From Mycobacterium sp. E787 (lineage in GTDB: Bacteria > Actinomycetota > Actinomycetes > Mycobacteriales > Mycobacteriaceae): 64,000 nucleotides of DNA. The position numbers were made by a program, and so were the translations under genes. The stretch is taken from NCBI RefSeq assembly GCF_001668725.1, contig NZ_LZKL01000064.1:124001-188000 (forward strand), written 5' to 3'. This document shows, one piece after another, positions 10,366-21,223 of this stretch (position 1 is its first letter; every line of letters starts with the position of its first letter). Below the pieces are notes generated by a model. That model ran no database searches. It was given only the letters and a program-made list of their open reading frames with translations, and had not been told where the DNA came from.

Positions 10366-10960
10366 TTCCCACCGCCGCGCGCAGTTCGGCGTCGGTGTTG
10401 ACGTTGGTCAGCGGGCGCGAATCGGGCAGCACGATCTGCTGGGCGTCGGATGCGTCGATCAGGGCGCTCATCTTGCGCTCGCCGGCGGCGACCAGCGCCT
10501 CGATCCGATCGGCCAGGTCGGTGCGATACACCGCCGCCAGGTAGTGGCTGCGACCGTCCCACGGCAACACCACCTCGGCGTTGGTCTCGGTGGCGAGGCG
10601 GACGAGGTCGTCGATCACATCGGCGCTCAGCAGCGGCATGTCGACGGCACACACGAAGGCCAACCGCGCGCCCGCCTCCGCGGCCGCGCGCAGTCCCCGC
10701 CCGGTGGCCGGCAGCGGTCCCAGCCCGCGCACGTCGTCGCGGATGATCCGGGCCTGCAGGGCCGGCAACGGTTGTCCCGGGGCGGCCATCACGAACACCG
10801 GTTCGCAGCGCTGCGCGACGATGCCGACGACATACTCGGCCATCGTGGCGGTTCCCCCGGGGCCCGGCAAGGTGGCCTTGTCGCGGCCCATGCGCCGCGA
10901 CTCTCCCCCAGCGACTATCACCCCGGCCAGTGACACTGCGTCGGGCATCTGCTCGCCCAC
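10355..10960 (-). CDS. mobA: Molybdenum cofactor guanylyltransferase
   Basis: 201 residues, the same length as M. tuberculosis MobA. The nucleotidyltransferase signature [19 protein letters not shown] lies at residues 11-29 (LxGGxxxRMGxDK), and the metal-binding Asp is in CAVDMPLL. It attaches GMP to molybdopterin to make the bis-MGD cofactor. The GTG start begins one base after the korB stop, so it is third in korA-korB-mobA. The pairing is odd metabolically but conserved in the genus. Confidence 0.92.
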   Translation of the reverse strand: MGEQMPDAVSLAGVIVAGGESRRMGRDKATLPGPGGTATMAEYVVGIVAQRCEPVFVMAAPGQPLPALQARIIRDDVRGLGPLPATGRGLRAAAEAGARLAFVCAVDMPLLSADVIDDLVRLATETNAEVVLPWDGRSHYLAAVYRTDLADRIEALVAAGERKMSALIDASDAQQIVLPDSRPLTNVNTDAELRAAVGTGA

Positions 10961-10961
10961 G

Positions 10962-12050
10962 TCAGTCGACGGTCCAGGTGTCGCGCCCGGTCAGCAGCGA
11001 CTGCAGGGCGGCGGAGTCGAACGGCTTCGATGCCTGCGCGGCGCGGACCTGGGAGCGTGCCGCGTCGTCGTAGGTGGGCCGGCTGATGTTACGGAAGATG
11101 CCCAGCACGGTGTGGTCGAGGTTCTGATCCGACAGCCGCGACAGGGCGAACGCGTAGGCCGAGTCGTCGGCGTGCGCGTCGTGCACGACGATCTCGTCGA
11201 CGCTCACGTCGGCGGTTTTGGCCACCTCCAGGCTGAAGCCGGACTTGACCACGCAGTATTCGCCGTTGGCGCCGAACACAATTGGCTCGCCGTGGTGGAC
11301 GTTGATCACCCGCTCCTCCGCGCCCTCCTTGCGCAGCGCGTCGAAGGAGCCGTCGTTGAAGATCGGGCAGTCCTGCAGGATTTCGACGACCGCGGCGCCG
11401 CGGTGTCCGGCGGCGGCGCGCAGCACCTCGGTCAGCCCGGTGCGGTCGGAGTCCAGCGCGCGACCGACGAACGTCGCCTCGGCGCCCAGCGCGAGTGACA
11501 CCGGGTTGAACGGCTGGTCGAGCGAACCCATCGGCGTCGACTTGGTGACCTTGCCGACCTCCGAGGTGGGCGAGTACTGGCCCTTGGTCAGGCCGTAGAT
11601 CCGGTTGTTGAACAGCAGGATGGTGATGTTGACGTTGCGGCGCAGCGCGTGGATCAGGTGGTTGCCGCCGATCGACAGCGCGTCGCCGTCGCCGGTGACC
11701 ACCCACACCGACAGGTCCTCCCGGGCCAGCGCCAAACCGGTCGCGATCGCCGGCGCGCGGCCGTGGATCGAATGGAACCCGTAGGTCTCCAGGTAGTAGG
11801 GGAACCGGCTGGAGCAGCCGATGCCGCTGATGAAGACGATGTTCTCGCGGCGCAGCCCGAGGTCCGGCAGGAAGTTGCGGATCGTGTTGAGGATGACGTA
11901 GTCACCGCAGCCCGGGCACCAACGCACCTCCTGGTCGCTGGTGAAGTCCTTGGCCTTCTGGGGCGGGTCCCCGGCAGACACCGTCGGAACCCCGTCGTTC
12001 TTGGTCAGCCTCGGGGTGACCCCGAGGTCTGCGCCAACCAGGTCGGTCAT
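10962..12050 (-). CDS. korB: 2-oxoglutarate:ferredoxin oxidoreductase, beta subunit
   Basis: 362 residues. The thiamine-diphosphate-binding region [20 protein letters not shown] and the Cys pair [11 protein letters not shown] are characteristic of the beta subunit. With KorA it oxidises 2-oxoglutarate with CoA to succinyl-CoA, reducing ferredoxin; in mycobacteria this anaerobic-type KOR coexists with the alpha-ketoglutarate dehydrogenase route. ATG 12050 overlaps the korA stop (ATGA). mobA follows directly. Confidence 0.95.
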   Translation of the reverse strand: MTDLVGADLGVTPRLTKNDGVPTVSAGDPPQKAKDFTSDQEVRWCPGCGDYVILNTIRNFLPDLGLRRENIVFISGIGCSSRFPYYLETYGFHSIHGRAPAIATGLALAREDLSVWVVTGDGDALSIGGNHLIHALRRNVNITILLFNNRIYGLTKGQYSPTSEVGKVTKSTPMGSLDQPFNPVSLALGAEATFVGRALDSDRTGLTEVLRAAAGHRGAAVVEILQDCPIFNDGSFDALRKEGAEERVINVHHGEPIVFGANGEYCVVKSGFSLEVAKTADVSVDEIVVHDAHADDSAYAFALSRLSDQNLDHTVLGIFRNISRPTYDDAARSQVRAAQASKPFDSAALQSLLTGRDTWTVD

Positions 12051-14011
12051 TCGCTAGCTCCCGCTCCCACCGTTGCTGCCGCCATTCTGGCGACCATCTT
12101 CTTGTCTTGCTCGATTTCGGCCAACGTGCCGCCCAGCGCGGCTCGGATGAGGCGCCCGATCTCGTCGGCGAGGAACGCGACGCCCTGAACCTTGGTGACC
12201 GATTGCACCTCGACCAGGTACTTGCCGCGCAGGATCAGCGCCAGCTGGCCCAGGTTCATCTCCGGGCACACCACCATCGGGTAGCGCCGCAGCACGTCGC
12301 CGAGGTTCGCCGGGAACGGGCTGAGGTGGCGCAGATGGGCGTGGGCGACCTTGATGCCCTTGCGCCGCGCGCGCCGGCAGGCCTCGCCGATCGGACCGTA
12401 CGAGCTGCCCCAGCCGATCAGCAGCAGCTCGGCGTCACCGGTCGGGTCGTCGACCTCCAGGTCGGGGACGGCGATGCCGTCGATCTTGGCCTGGCGGATG
12501 CGAACCATGAGGTCGTGGTTGACCGGCTCGTAGGAGATGTTGCCGGAGCCGTTGGCGGCCTCCAGCCCGCCGATGCGGTGCTCGAGCCCGGGGGTGCCCG
12601 GGACGGCGAACTGCCGGGCCAGCGTCTCCGGGTCACGGTTGTACGGCTGGAAGGGCTCGCCGGGCTTGGCGAAGGTGTGCGTGATGGGCTGCAGCGAGCC
12701 GACGTCCGGGATCCGCCACGGCTCGGAACCGTTGGCGATCGCGCCGTCGGACAGCACGATCACCGGCGTGTGGTACGACACCGCGATGCGCACCGCCTCG
12801 ATGGCGGTCTCGAAGCAGTCCGACGGCGACCGCGGCGCCACCACCGCGACGGGCGATTCCCCGTTGCGGCCGTACAGCGCCTGCAGCAAATCGGCCTGCT
12901 CGGTCTTGGTGGGCAGCCCCGTCGACGGCCCGCCCCGCTGAACGTCGATGACCAGCAGCGGCAGCTCGGTCATCACCGCCAGGCCCAGCGCCTCGGATTT
13001 CAGCGAGATGCCGGGTCCCGACGTGCTGGTGACGCCGAGGGCTCCGCCGTAGGAGGCGCCGATCGCCGCGCAGATGCCGCCGATCTCGTCCTCGGCCTGG
13101 AAGGTGATCACGTTGAAGTTCTTGTGCTTGGACAGCTCGTGCAGGATGTCGGAGGCGGGTGTGATCGGGTAGCTGCCCAGCACGACCTGGATGCCGGCCA
13201 GCTGACCGGCGGTGACGATGCCGTAGGCCAGCGCGGTGTTGCCGGAGATCTGGCGGTATTCGCCCGACGGCAGGGACGCCCGGGAGACCTCGTAGGTGGT
13301 GCCGAACGCCTCGGTGGTCTCGCCGTAGTTCCAGCCCGCCTTCAGCGCGAGCACGTTGGCCTCGGCGATGTCGGGCTTGCGGGCGAACTTCTCGCGGATG
13401 AATTTCTCGCTGGCTTCGATCGGCCGCCCGTACATCCACGACAACAGGCCGAGGGCGAACATGTTCTTGGCCCGCTGGCCGTCCTTCTTCGACGCCCCGA
13501 TCGTCTCGACGGCGCCGAGCGTCAGCGTCGTCATCGCGACGGAGTGCACGACGTAGTCGGACAGCTCGTCGGACTCCAGCGGGTTCGTTACGTAGCCCAC
13601 CTTCGTCAGGTTGCGCTTGGTGAACTCGTCGGAGTTCGCGATGACCATTCCGCCGCGGGGCAAGTCGCCGATGTTGGCCTTCAGCGCCGCGGGGTTCATG
13701 GCGACCAGCACGTCGGGGCGGTCGCCGGCGGTCAGGATGTCGTAATCGGCGATCTGGATCTGGAAGGACGAGACCCCGGGCAATGTGCCTGCGGGGGCGC
13801 GGATCTCGGCGGGGTAGTTCGGCTGGGTCGCCAGGTCGTTTCCGAACAGGGCTGCCTCCGAGGTGAACCGGTCACCGGTCAGCTGCATGCCGTCGCCTGA
13901 GTCCCCGGCGAATCGAATGACGACCTGTTCTATGCGCTGACGATCGGACGACCCATTCCCAGAGGAGCCATTGCGAGAATCAGACCCGGCTCCGCTGCCG
14001 TTCGGATCCAC
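12047..14011 (-). CDS. korA: 2-oxoglutarate:ferredoxin oxidoreductase, alpha (gamma-alpha fused) subunit
   Basis: 654 residues. The N-terminal gamma-type domain contains VIRFAGDSGDGMQLTGDRF; the alpha-type domain follows, with GSYPITPASDILHELSKHK and the Thr/Ser-rich TSTSGPGISLKSEALGLAVM loop. The GTG at 14011 is chosen over the ATG five codons upstream because GGAAGGCGGA sits directly before it and the resulting N-terminus (VDPNGSGAGSDSR) matches M. tuberculosis KorA. It heads the korA-korB-mobA operon; the 230-base upstream gap probably contains the promoter. Confidence 0.95.
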   Translation of the reverse strand: MDPNGSGAGSDSRNGSSGNGSSDRQRIEQVVIRFAGDSGDGMQLTGDRFTSEAALFGNDLATQPNYPAEIRAPAGTLPGVSSFQIQIADYDILTAGDRPDVLVAMNPAALKANIGDLPRGGMVIANSDEFTKRNLTKVGYVTNPLESDELSDYVVHSVAMTTLTLGAVETIGASKKDGQRAKNMFALGLLSWMYGRPIEASEKFIREKFARKPDIAEANVLALKAGWNYGETTEAFGTTYEVSRASLPSGEYRQISGNTALAYGIVTAGQLAGIQVVLGSYPITPASDILHELSKHKNFNVITFQAEDEIGGICAAIGASYGGALGVTSTSGPGISLKSEALGLAVMTELPLLVIDVQRGGPSTGLPTKTEQADLLQALYGRNGESPVAVVAPRSPSDCFETAIEAVRIAVSYHTPVIVLSDGAIANGSEPWRIPDVGSLQPITHTFAKPGEPFQPYNRDPETLARQFAVPGTPGLEHRIGGLEAANGSGNISYEPVNHDLMVRIRQAKIDGIAVPDLEVDDPTGDAELLLIGWGSSYGPIGEACRRARRKGIKVAHAHLRHLSPFPANLGDVLRRYPMVVCPEMNLGQLALILRGKYLVEVQSVTKVQGVAFLADEIGRLIRAALGGTLAEIEQDKKMVARMAAATVGAGASE

Positions 14012-14241
14012 GTATCCGCCTTCCATTCGTTATCCGGATAGGCACCGCGCTGGAGCTTCACGTTACGCGCCATTTTGGCCGCTCCCGCGCCGTCAAGCTT
14101 GTGTGTCACTAGTAGTACCAATTATGGCACTCCTTTTAGGCGAGCATGGACGTCTCGAAAGCATTGCACGCAGCGGTTTTGCACCCGATGCCGAAGTCAG
14201 CCAGCGCCGGCGGTGCGGTCAGGCCAAAACTGTGGTATTGG

Positions 14242-15504
14242 TCACGTTCGTTGCGCGGAAGCGACGGCTGGTTGCCGGGGGGCCGTCTCCGGCATCGCGA
14301 CGAGATAGAGGACGAACCCCGCGGCCGCCAAGACGCCGAGGAAGGCGAAGGCGGCGTTGTAGCCGGCCGCGACCACGATCGAGCCCGCGACGAGGTTCGA
14401 CACCGAGGCGCCGATGCCCGTCGCGGCCGTCACCGCCCCCAGGCTGACGTTGAACCGGCCGGTCCCGTGCGTCACGTCCTGCACGACGAGCGGAAACAGC
14501 GCGCCGAACACACCGGCGCCGACGCCGTCGAGCAGTTGCACGCCGACCAGCCAATAGGAGTTGCCCGACAGCGTGTAGAGGAAGCCGCGCGCGGCGAGCA
14601 CCGCGAATCCGGCCAGGAAGATCGGCTTGCGCCCCCAGGAATCGGCCTTGGCCCCGGCAACGTAGGCGACCGGCACCATCACCACCTGCGCGGCCACGAT
14701 GCAGCCAGCCATCAGCGCGGTCCCGACGTCCTTGTTGTGCAGCGCCAGCAGCTGACCGACCAGCGGGAGCATCGCCGCGTTGGCGAAGTGAAAGGCGACG
14801 ACCGTCGCGGCGAAGATCAGCAGCCTGCGGTTGTGCAGCAGCACGGCCAGCCCGGACGGTTGCCGGTGCGGCTCGCCGGGGGCGTGGTCCATGCCGCGCG
14901 CGACGTCGTGATCGATCGCGTCGGCCGGGATGCGCAGCGTCGCGATCACGCTGCCGGCCGCCATCGCGGCAAGCACCCAGAACACCACGACCGGTCCGAA
15001 GAAATAGGCCAGGCCGCCGGTGACAGCCGCCGCGGACGCGTTGCCGGTGTGGTTGAACGCCTCGTTTCGGCCGACCCGCCGGGAGAAGAGGCGGGGACCG
15101 ACCACGCCCAGGGTGATCGCGGCCAAGGCCGGCGCGAAAACCGAACCGGCGATCCCGGTCAGGGCCTGTAGGACCGAGATCGAGTAGAAGCCGGGGAACA
15201 ACGGCATCGCCAGCGATCCGGCGGTGACCGCCAGCGCGCCGGCGATGATCACCGCCCGCTTGGCGGTCGTCCGGTCCACCAGCGCGCCGGCCGGCGCCTG
15301 GGCGATGATCGCCCCGATGCCGCCGACCGCCATGACGAACCCGATCGAGCCCTGGTCCCAATGGTGGGTCAGCAGAAGGTAAATGGAGAGGTACGGGCCC
15401 AGCCCGTCGCGAACGTCGGCCAGCAGAAAATTCAGTACGTCCAGCGCGCGCGCCAGTCGGCGCGGAACTGCGACGGGGTGCTCAACACCGGGCGGCATGC
15501 GCAT
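14242..15504 (-). CDS. Major facilitator superfamily transporter (Rv2456c-like)
   Basis: 420 residues with about 12 hydrophobic helices. The MFS loop 2-3 signature appears as GALVDRTTAKRAVII and a second-half equivalent as GAKADSWGRKPIFLAG. The substrate cannot be inferred from sequence. It lies between clpX and korA on the minus strand, 38 bases downstream of clpX, but MFS genes at this site are not known to be linked to Clp function. Two adjacent ATG codons are possible starts; the first is used. Confidence 0.87.
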   Translation of the reverse strand: MRMPPGVEHPVAVPRRLARALDVLNFLLADVRDGLGPYLSIYLLLTHHWDQGSIGFVMAVGGIGAIIAQAPAGALVDRTTAKRAVIIAGALAVTAGSLAMPLFPGFYSISVLQALTGIAGSVFAPALAAITLGVVGPRLFSRRVGRNEAFNHTGNASAAAVTGGLAYFFGPVVVFWVLAAMAAGSVIATLRIPADAIDHDVARGMDHAPGEPHRQPSGLAVLLHNRRLLIFAATVVAFHFANAAMLPLVGQLLALHNKDVGTALMAGCIVAAQVVMVPVAYVAGAKADSWGRKPIFLAGFAVLAARGFLYTLSGNSYWLVGVQLLDGVGAGVFGALFPLVVQDVTHGTGRFNVSLGAVTAATGIGASVSNLVAGSIVVAAGYNAAFAFLGVLAAAGFVLYLVAMPETAPRQPAVASAQRT

Positions 15505-15542
15505 CTAATACCCAGATGCGCGGCCCGCCGACCGGCGAGTTG

Positions 15543-16823
<1,281 letters not shown>

Positions 16824-17099
16824 GGTGCTGAGGGCCTACTTCCTTATTCGCCGTTCGTCTTGCTGTGCCGCATGTATTCCCCGACGCTACCCGCTTGCTC
16901 GTGCCCCCCGCGACCATTACCGCCGAATCGCGTCGTTGATATTCGAGGGAGTTCGTGGGACCTTCATGCTCTTCTGTCTGAAGAAACATATAGCCAGACG
17001 GCCCCCGTCACTCGCCGAGACGCGCATTCCGTGCCTTTGGCGTGTCGCGGTCGTGACCCGAGCGAGTCCGGTCCGCTCCAACAACCCTACATTTACCGG

Positions 17100-18020
17100 G
17101 TGGGGTTGGCAGTCGGGTTTGGCGAGCCCAGCGAGTCCGTGGTCATCAGCGACGGCGGGTTGGCCACCGAGCTGGAGGCGCGCGGTTTCGACCTTTCCGA
17201 CCCGCTGTGGTCGGCCAGGCTGCTGGCCGACGCGCCACGCGAGATCATCGCCGCGCACGCCGCGTACTTTCAGGCCGGCGCCACGATCGCGACGACGGCC
17301 AGCTACCAGGCGTCGTTCGCGGGCTTCGCGGCGCACGGGCTCGGCCGGCGCGAGGCCGAGACCCTCTTGCGCCGCAGCGTGGAGCTCGCGAAGGCCGCGC
17401 GCGAGCAGGCCGGCGCCGACGGGCTCGTCGTAGCCGCGTCGGTCGGCCCGTACGGCGCCGCGCTGGCCGACGGGTCCGAATACCGGGGCCGCTACGGCCT
17501 GTCGGTCGCGGACTTGACGCGGTGGCACCGGCCCCGGCTGGAGGTTTTGGCGGACGCCGGGGCCGACGTGCTGGCGTGCGAAACGGTGCCCGACGCCGAC
17601 GAGGCCGAGGCGCTGGTGAACCTGGTCCGCTCCGCGGGCGTGCCGGCCTGGCTGAGCTACACGATCGACGGGACCCGGACCCGCGCCGGCCAACCGTTGG
17701 CCGACGCATTCGCCGTGGCGGCCGGGGTCCCCGAGATCGTCGCGATCGGCGTCAACTGCTGCGCGCCCGACGACGTGGTGCCGGCGATCGGCGTGGCCGC
17801 GAGCGTCGGCAAGCCGGTGATCGTCTACCCGAACAGCGGGGAGCGCTGGGATGGCCGTGGTTGGGTTGGTGCGCGGCGCTTCTCCGCGCAGCTGGCGCGG
17901 GAGTGGGTGGCGGCCGGGGCGCGGATTGTCGGCGGATGTTGCCGGGTGGGCCCCTCTGATATCGCCGACGTTCGCCGAGCGTGTCGTCAGGGCGAAAAAT
18001 CAGCCGAAAACTCGCCGTGA
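17100..18020 (+). CDS. mmuM: Homocysteine S-methyltransferase
   Basis: 306 residues from the GTG at 17100. Starts further downstream (TTG 17106, GTG 17127) are also possible since no clear ribosome-binding site marks the start. The zinc-binding Cys residues occur in GVNCCAPD and the paired IVGGCCRVGP near the C-terminus, as in the S-methylmethionine/homocysteine methyltransferase family. Other motifs are SDGGLATELEARG at the N-terminus and ASVGPYGAALADGSEYRG. It makes methionine from homocysteine with a methyl sulfonium donor. It is a lone plus-strand gene, convergent with clpP2. Confidence 0.92.
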   Translation: MGLAVGFGEPSESVVISDGGLATELEARGFDLSDPLWSARLLADAPREIIAAHAAYFQAGATIATTASYQASFAGFAAHGLGRREAETLLRRSVELAKAAREQAGADGLVVAASVGPYGAALADGSEYRGRYGLSVADLTRWHRPRLEVLADAGADVLACETVPDADEAEALVNLVRSAGVPAWLSYTIDGTRTRAGQPLADAFAVAAGVPEIVAIGVNCCAPDDVVPAIGVAASVGKPVIVYPNSGERWDGRGWVGARRFSAQLAREWVAAGARIVGGCCRVGPSDIADVRRACRQGEKSAENSP

Positions 18021-18036
18021 GTTCACGCTCGGCGAA
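17971..18036. terminator. Nested inverted repeat between convergent mmuM and clpP2
   Basis: Outer arms TTCGCCGAGCGTG (17971-17983) and CACGCTCGGCGAA (18024-18036) pair perfectly over 13 bp. Within the 40-base loop, GGCGA (17991-17995) and TCGCC (18012-18016) can form a second stem. The element includes the last codons of mmuM and ends six bases before the clpP2 stop, so it could terminate transcription from both sides. Confidence 0.65.
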
Positions 18037-18041
18037 TGTCG

Positions 18042-18686
18042 CTAAGCGGTTTGCGCCGAGAGCTTGCGGTACTCCAGCACGGTGTCGATGATCCCGTAGT
18101 CCTTGGCCTCTTCGGCGGTCAGGATCTTGTCGCGGTCGGTGTCCTTGCGGATGGTCGCGGCGTCCTTGCCGGTGTGGCGGGCCAGCGTGGTCTCCATCAG
18201 CGTGCGCATGCGCTCGATCTCGGCGGCCTGGATCTCCAGGTCGGAGAACTGTCCCTGGATCACGCCCGACAGCGACGGCTGATGGATCAGCACACGCGCG
18301 TTGGGCAGTGCCATCCGCTTGCCGGGGGTCCCGGCGGCCAGCAGCACCGCGGCGGCCGAGGCGGCCTGGCCCAGGCACACCGTCTGGATGTCAGCGCGCA
18401 CGTACTGCATGGTGTCGTAGATCGCCATCAGCGACGTGAACCCGCCGCCGGGCGAGTTGATGTACATGGTGATGTCGCGGTCGGGGTCCAGCGACTCCAG
18501 CACCAGCAGCTGCGCCATGATGTCGTTGGCCGACGCGTCGTCGACCTGCACGCCGAGGAAGATGATGCGTTCCTCGAACAGCTTGTTGTAGGGGTTCGAC
18601 TCCTTCACACCGAAACTGGAGTGCTCGATGAACGACGGCAGGATGTACCGCGCCTGGGGCTGGAGCTGAGGGTCTAGAGGATTCAC
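18042..18686 (-). CDS. clpP2: Clp protease proteolytic subunit 2
   Basis: 214 residues. Catalytic Ser110 (LGQAASAAA) and His135 (VLIHQPS) are at the positions known for M. tuberculosis ClpP2, with the Asp in the KDTDRD segment. Mycobacterial ClpP2 pairs with ClpP1 in a mixed tetradecamer, and ClpP2 is the face that docks ClpX/ClpC1. The GTG start overlaps the clpP1 stop (GTGA). The 12-residue N-terminal extension before the processing region is typical. Confidence 0.96.
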   Translation of the reverse strand: MNPLDPQLQPQARYILPSFIEHSSFGVKESNPYNKLFEERIIFLGVQVDDASANDIMAQLLVLESLDPDRDITMYINSPGGGFTSLMAIYDTMQYVRADIQTVCLGQAASAAAVLLAAGTPGKRMALPNARVLIHQPSLSGVIQGQFSDLEIQAAEIERMRTLMETTLARHTGKDAATIRKDTDRDKILTAEEAKDYGIIDTVLEYRKLSAQTA

Positions 18687-19282
18687 TGGGCTTCTCCGTT
18701 GGTGAAGTGAGCGGCGCGGGTGATGATGTGGTCGACGAAACCGTATTCGAGGGCTTCCTGCGCGGTGAACCAGCGATCGCGGTCGGAGTCGGCCTCGATT
18801 CGCTCGATCGGCTGCCCGGTGAATTCGGCGTTGAGCCGGAACATCTCTTTCTTGATGACGGCGAATTGCTCGGCCTGGATGGCGATGTCGGCCGCGCTGC
18901 CGGTCACCCCGCCCAGCGGCTGGTGCATCAGGATCCGGGCGTGCGGCAGCGCGTACCGCTTACCCTTGGTGCCGGCCGCCAGAAGGAACTCACCCATCGA
19001 GGCGGCCATGCCCATCGCGTAGGTGGCGATGTCGCAGGGCGCCAAGACCATGGTGTCGTAGATGGCCATCCCGGCGCTGATGGACCCGCCGGGCGAGTTG
19101 ATGTACAGCGAAATGTCCTTGTCCGCGTCCTCGGCGGCGAGCAACAAGATCTGCGCACACAGCCGGTTCGCGACCTCGTCATTGACTTCCGAACCCAGGA
19201 AGATGATGCGCTCGGAGAGCAAGCGCTCATAGACCGAGTCCGTGAGGTTGAGACCCTGCGAGGGCGAACGCATGTCAGTCAC
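18683..19282 (-). CDS. clpP1: Clp protease proteolytic subunit 1
   Basis: 199 residues. Catalytic Ser95 (GMAASMGEF) and His120 (ILMHQPLGG) are intact, with the Asp in ADSDRDRW. The GTG at 19282 gives [21 protein letters not shown]. tuberculosis uses a start three residues further upstream in some annotations. It is first of the clpP1-clpP2 operon. A ClgR-type box lies about 97 bases upstream, consistent with the stress induction known for this operon. Confidence 0.96.
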   Translation of the reverse strand: MTDMRSPSQGLNLTDSVYERLLSERIIFLGSEVNDEVANRLCAQILLLAAEDADKDISLYINSPGGSISAGMAIYDTMVLAPCDIATYAMGMAASMGEFLLAAGTKGKRYALPHARILMHQPLGGVTGSAADIAIQAEQFAVIKKEMFRLNAEFTGQPIERIEADSDRDRWFTAQEALEYGFVDHIITRAAHFTNGEAQ

Positions 19283-19378
19283 GACTGGGTTACCTGCTTT
19301 CTCGAGTTCTTCTCTGTTCCGACCCTAACCAACCAGGTCCGCTGTTGGGCGGCCGCGCAGCCCTGAAATGGGCGCGTT

Positions 19379-19389
19379 CGCTCACAGCG
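19379..19389 (-). promoter_or_regulatory. ClgR-type operator upstream of clpP1P2
   Basis: CGCTCACAGCG matches the core actinobacterial ClgR motif CGCYNANRGCG at every constrained base. It lies 97-107 bases upstream of the clpP1 start, in the short gap before tig. ClgR is the known activator of clpP1P2 in mycobacteria and corynebacteria. Confidence 0.6.
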
Positions 19390-19399
19390 TCATGACGGG

Positions 19400-20881
19400 T
19401 CACTCCGCTTCGTCGTCGGCGGCGCCGGCCTCCTCGGCCTTAGCCTCCTCGGCCTCCGCCTCCTCCTCGGCCTCCGCCTCCGGCTCGGCCTCGTCGCCCT
19501 CCGGGCCCGATTTGTCGGCCTCCTCGGCCTCCGCCTCCGGCTCGGCCTCGTCGCCCTCCGGGCGCCTGCCGAAGAACTCGCTCGTGTCGATGGCGTTGCC
19601 GTCGGTGTCGGTCACCGTCGCGGCCTCGACGACGGCGGCGATGGCCAGCCCGCGGCGCACGTCGGCGAACATGGCGGGCAGCTGGTTGTTCTCCTGCAGA
19701 TAGGCGAACAGCTGCTGCGGCTCGATGCCGTACTGCCGGGCGGTCATCAGCAGCCGCTCGGTCAGGTCCTGCTGGCCGACCTGGATTTCCAGCTCGTCGG
19801 CCACCGCATCCAACAAGAGCTGCTTCTTGACGTCCGACTCGGCGGCGTTATGGGCGTCGACCTCGAACTGCTGGCGTGACTTGCCCTGCTCGCGGAGCGC
19901 CTCGGCGAACTTGGCCTCGTCATGGTCGAAGCCGTGCAGCGCGTTGTGCACGGCGGTGTCGGCCTGGGCCTGAACGATCGACTCGGGCAGCGGAACGTCG
20001 ACCCGCTCGAGCAGGGCGTCGATCGCGGCGTCGCGAATCTGCTCCGCCTGCTGGGCGCGCTTGGCTCGCCCGACCTGCTCGCGCAGGTTGGACCGCAGCT
20101 CGTCGATCGTGTCGAATTCGCTGGCCAATTGGGCGAATTCGTCGTCGGGCTCGGGAAGTTCGCGTTCCTTGATCGACCTGACCGTGACGGTGACCTGCGC
20201 GTCTTTGCCGGCGTGCTCGCCGGTCGCCAACTGCGCGGTGAATACCCGTGACTCGTCGACGGACAGGCCGACCAGTGCGTCGTCCAGGCCCGCGATGAGC
20301 CGTCCGGAACCGACCTCGTGCGAGAGTCCCTCGGCGGTCGCGTTCGGCACCTCCTCGCCGTCGACGGTGGCCGACAGGTCGATCGAGACGAAGTCGCCGT
20401 CGGCCACCGGCCGCTCGACCCCCGTCAGCGTGCCGAACCGGGCGCGCAACGACTCCAGCTCGGCCTCGACGTCGTCTTCGCTGACGTCGACCGGGGCGAC
20501 CGACACCTTCAGCGAGCCCAGGTCCGGAAGGGCGATCTTGGGGCGGACGTCGACCTCGGCGGTGAACGTCAGCTCCCCGCCGTACTCCTTCTTGGTGACC
20601 TCGATCTCCGGCTGTCCCAGGGGGTGGACTTCCGACTCCGCGACCGCCTGCCCATACCGAGCGGGCAAAGCGTCGTTGACGACCTGGTCGAGCATCGCCT
20701 CCCGGCCGAACCGGGCCTCGAGCAGCTTCGCGGGCGCCTTGCCGGGCCGGAACCCGGGCAGCCGCACCTGCTTGGCCAGCTCTTTGTAGGCCCGCTGGAA
20801 ATCGGGCTCGAGCTCGGTGAACGGCACCTCCACGTTGATGCGCACCCGGGTGGGGCTCAACTGCTCGACGCTGCTCTTCAC
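19400..20881 (-). CDS. tig: Trigger factor (ribosome-associated chaperone, PPIase)
   Basis: 493 residues. The N-terminal ribosome-binding domain carries the GFRPGKAP signature, followed by the FKBP-type PPIase domain (~160-245) and the helical C-domain. The C-terminus is a long acidic tail containing a duplicated [13 protein letters not shown] unit. The GTG start at 20881 ([13 protein letters not shown]) is chosen because the longer open frame would run through the tRNA-Pro gene. Trigger factor assists nascent chains, and in mycobacteria its gene stands next to clpP1P2. Confidence 0.95.
   Translation of the reverse strand: MKSSVEQLSPTRVRINVEVPFTELEPDFQRAYKELAKQVRLPGFRPGKAPAKLLEARFGREAMLDQVVNDALPARYGQAVAESEVHPLGQPEIEVTKKEYGGELTFTAEVDVRPKIALPDLGSLKVSVAPVDVSEDDVEAELESLRARFGTLTGVERPVADGDFVSIDLSATVDGEEVPNATAEGLSHEVGSGRLIAGLDDALVGLSVDESRVFTAQLATGEHAGKDAQVTVTVRSIKERELPEPDDEFAQLASEFDTIDELRSNLREQVGRAKRAQQAEQIRDAAIDALLERVDVPLPESIVQAQADTAVHNALHGFDHDEAKFAEALREQGKSRQQFEVDAHNAAESDVKKQLLLDAVADELEIQVGQQDLTERLLMTARQYGIEPQQLFAYLQENNQLPAMFADVRRGLAIAAVVEAATVTDTDGNAIDTSEFFGRRPEGDEAEPEAEAEEADKSGPEGDEAEPEAEAEEEAEAEEAKAEEAGAADDEAE
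19464..19563 (-). repeat. Tandem repeat in the tig acidic tail
   Basis: A 43-base segment at 19464-19506 recurs at 19521-19563 (period 57 bases, 19 codons), duplicating an [18 protein letters not shown] segment. The unit could expand or contract without changing frame. Confidence 0.8.
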
Positions 20882-20919
20882 GGGTTTGCTCCTCGGTGTT
20901 TCGGTGGATCGGCGCAGTG

Positions 20920-20996
20920 TGGTCGGGGTGACAGGATTTGAACCTGCGGCCTTCCGCTCCCAAAGCGGATGCGCTACCAAGCTGCGCTACACCCCG
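20920..20996 (-). tRNA. tRNA-Pro (TGG)
   Basis: The minus strand folds as a complete tRNA: acceptor CGGGGTG/CACCCCG, anticodon stem TCCGC/GCGGA with loop TTTGGGA (anticodon TGG), T loop TTCAAAT, discriminator A and an encoded CCA (20922-20920). A -10-like TAGGAT lies just upstream (21015-21010). Confidence 0.95.
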
Positions 20997-21139
20997 CGCT
21001 GACCTCGAAATCCTACGGCCCGGGGGCGTCGGCTTCGCAGGGGACCTGCACGAGCCCCGGACCTCACGGAGCCATCACGAAACCGCTTCGATTAGATTTG
21101 ATGTTCGCCGCCAGATACAGTCTCGCTCGACTAAAGCTT

Positions 21140-21210
21140 GCGGGCGTAGCTCAATGGTAGAGCCCTAGTCTTCCAAACTAGCTACGCGGGTTCGATTCCC
21201 GTCGCCCGCT
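21140..21210 (+). tRNA. tRNA-Gly (TCC)
   Basis: Cloverleaf with acceptor GCGGGCG/CGCCCGC, anticodon stem CTAGT/ACTAG with loop CTTCCAA (anticodon TCC), and T-arm loop TTCGATT. Discriminator T; CCA is not encoded. The lipP start follows only 13 bases after the 3' end. Confidence 0.95.
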
Positions 21211-21223
21211 CGGGAAGGTACCT

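Noticed and set aside
20882..20980. N-terminal extension of trigger factor
   Set aside because: It would be translated from the tRNA-Pro gene; GTG 20881 begins the conserved sequence.
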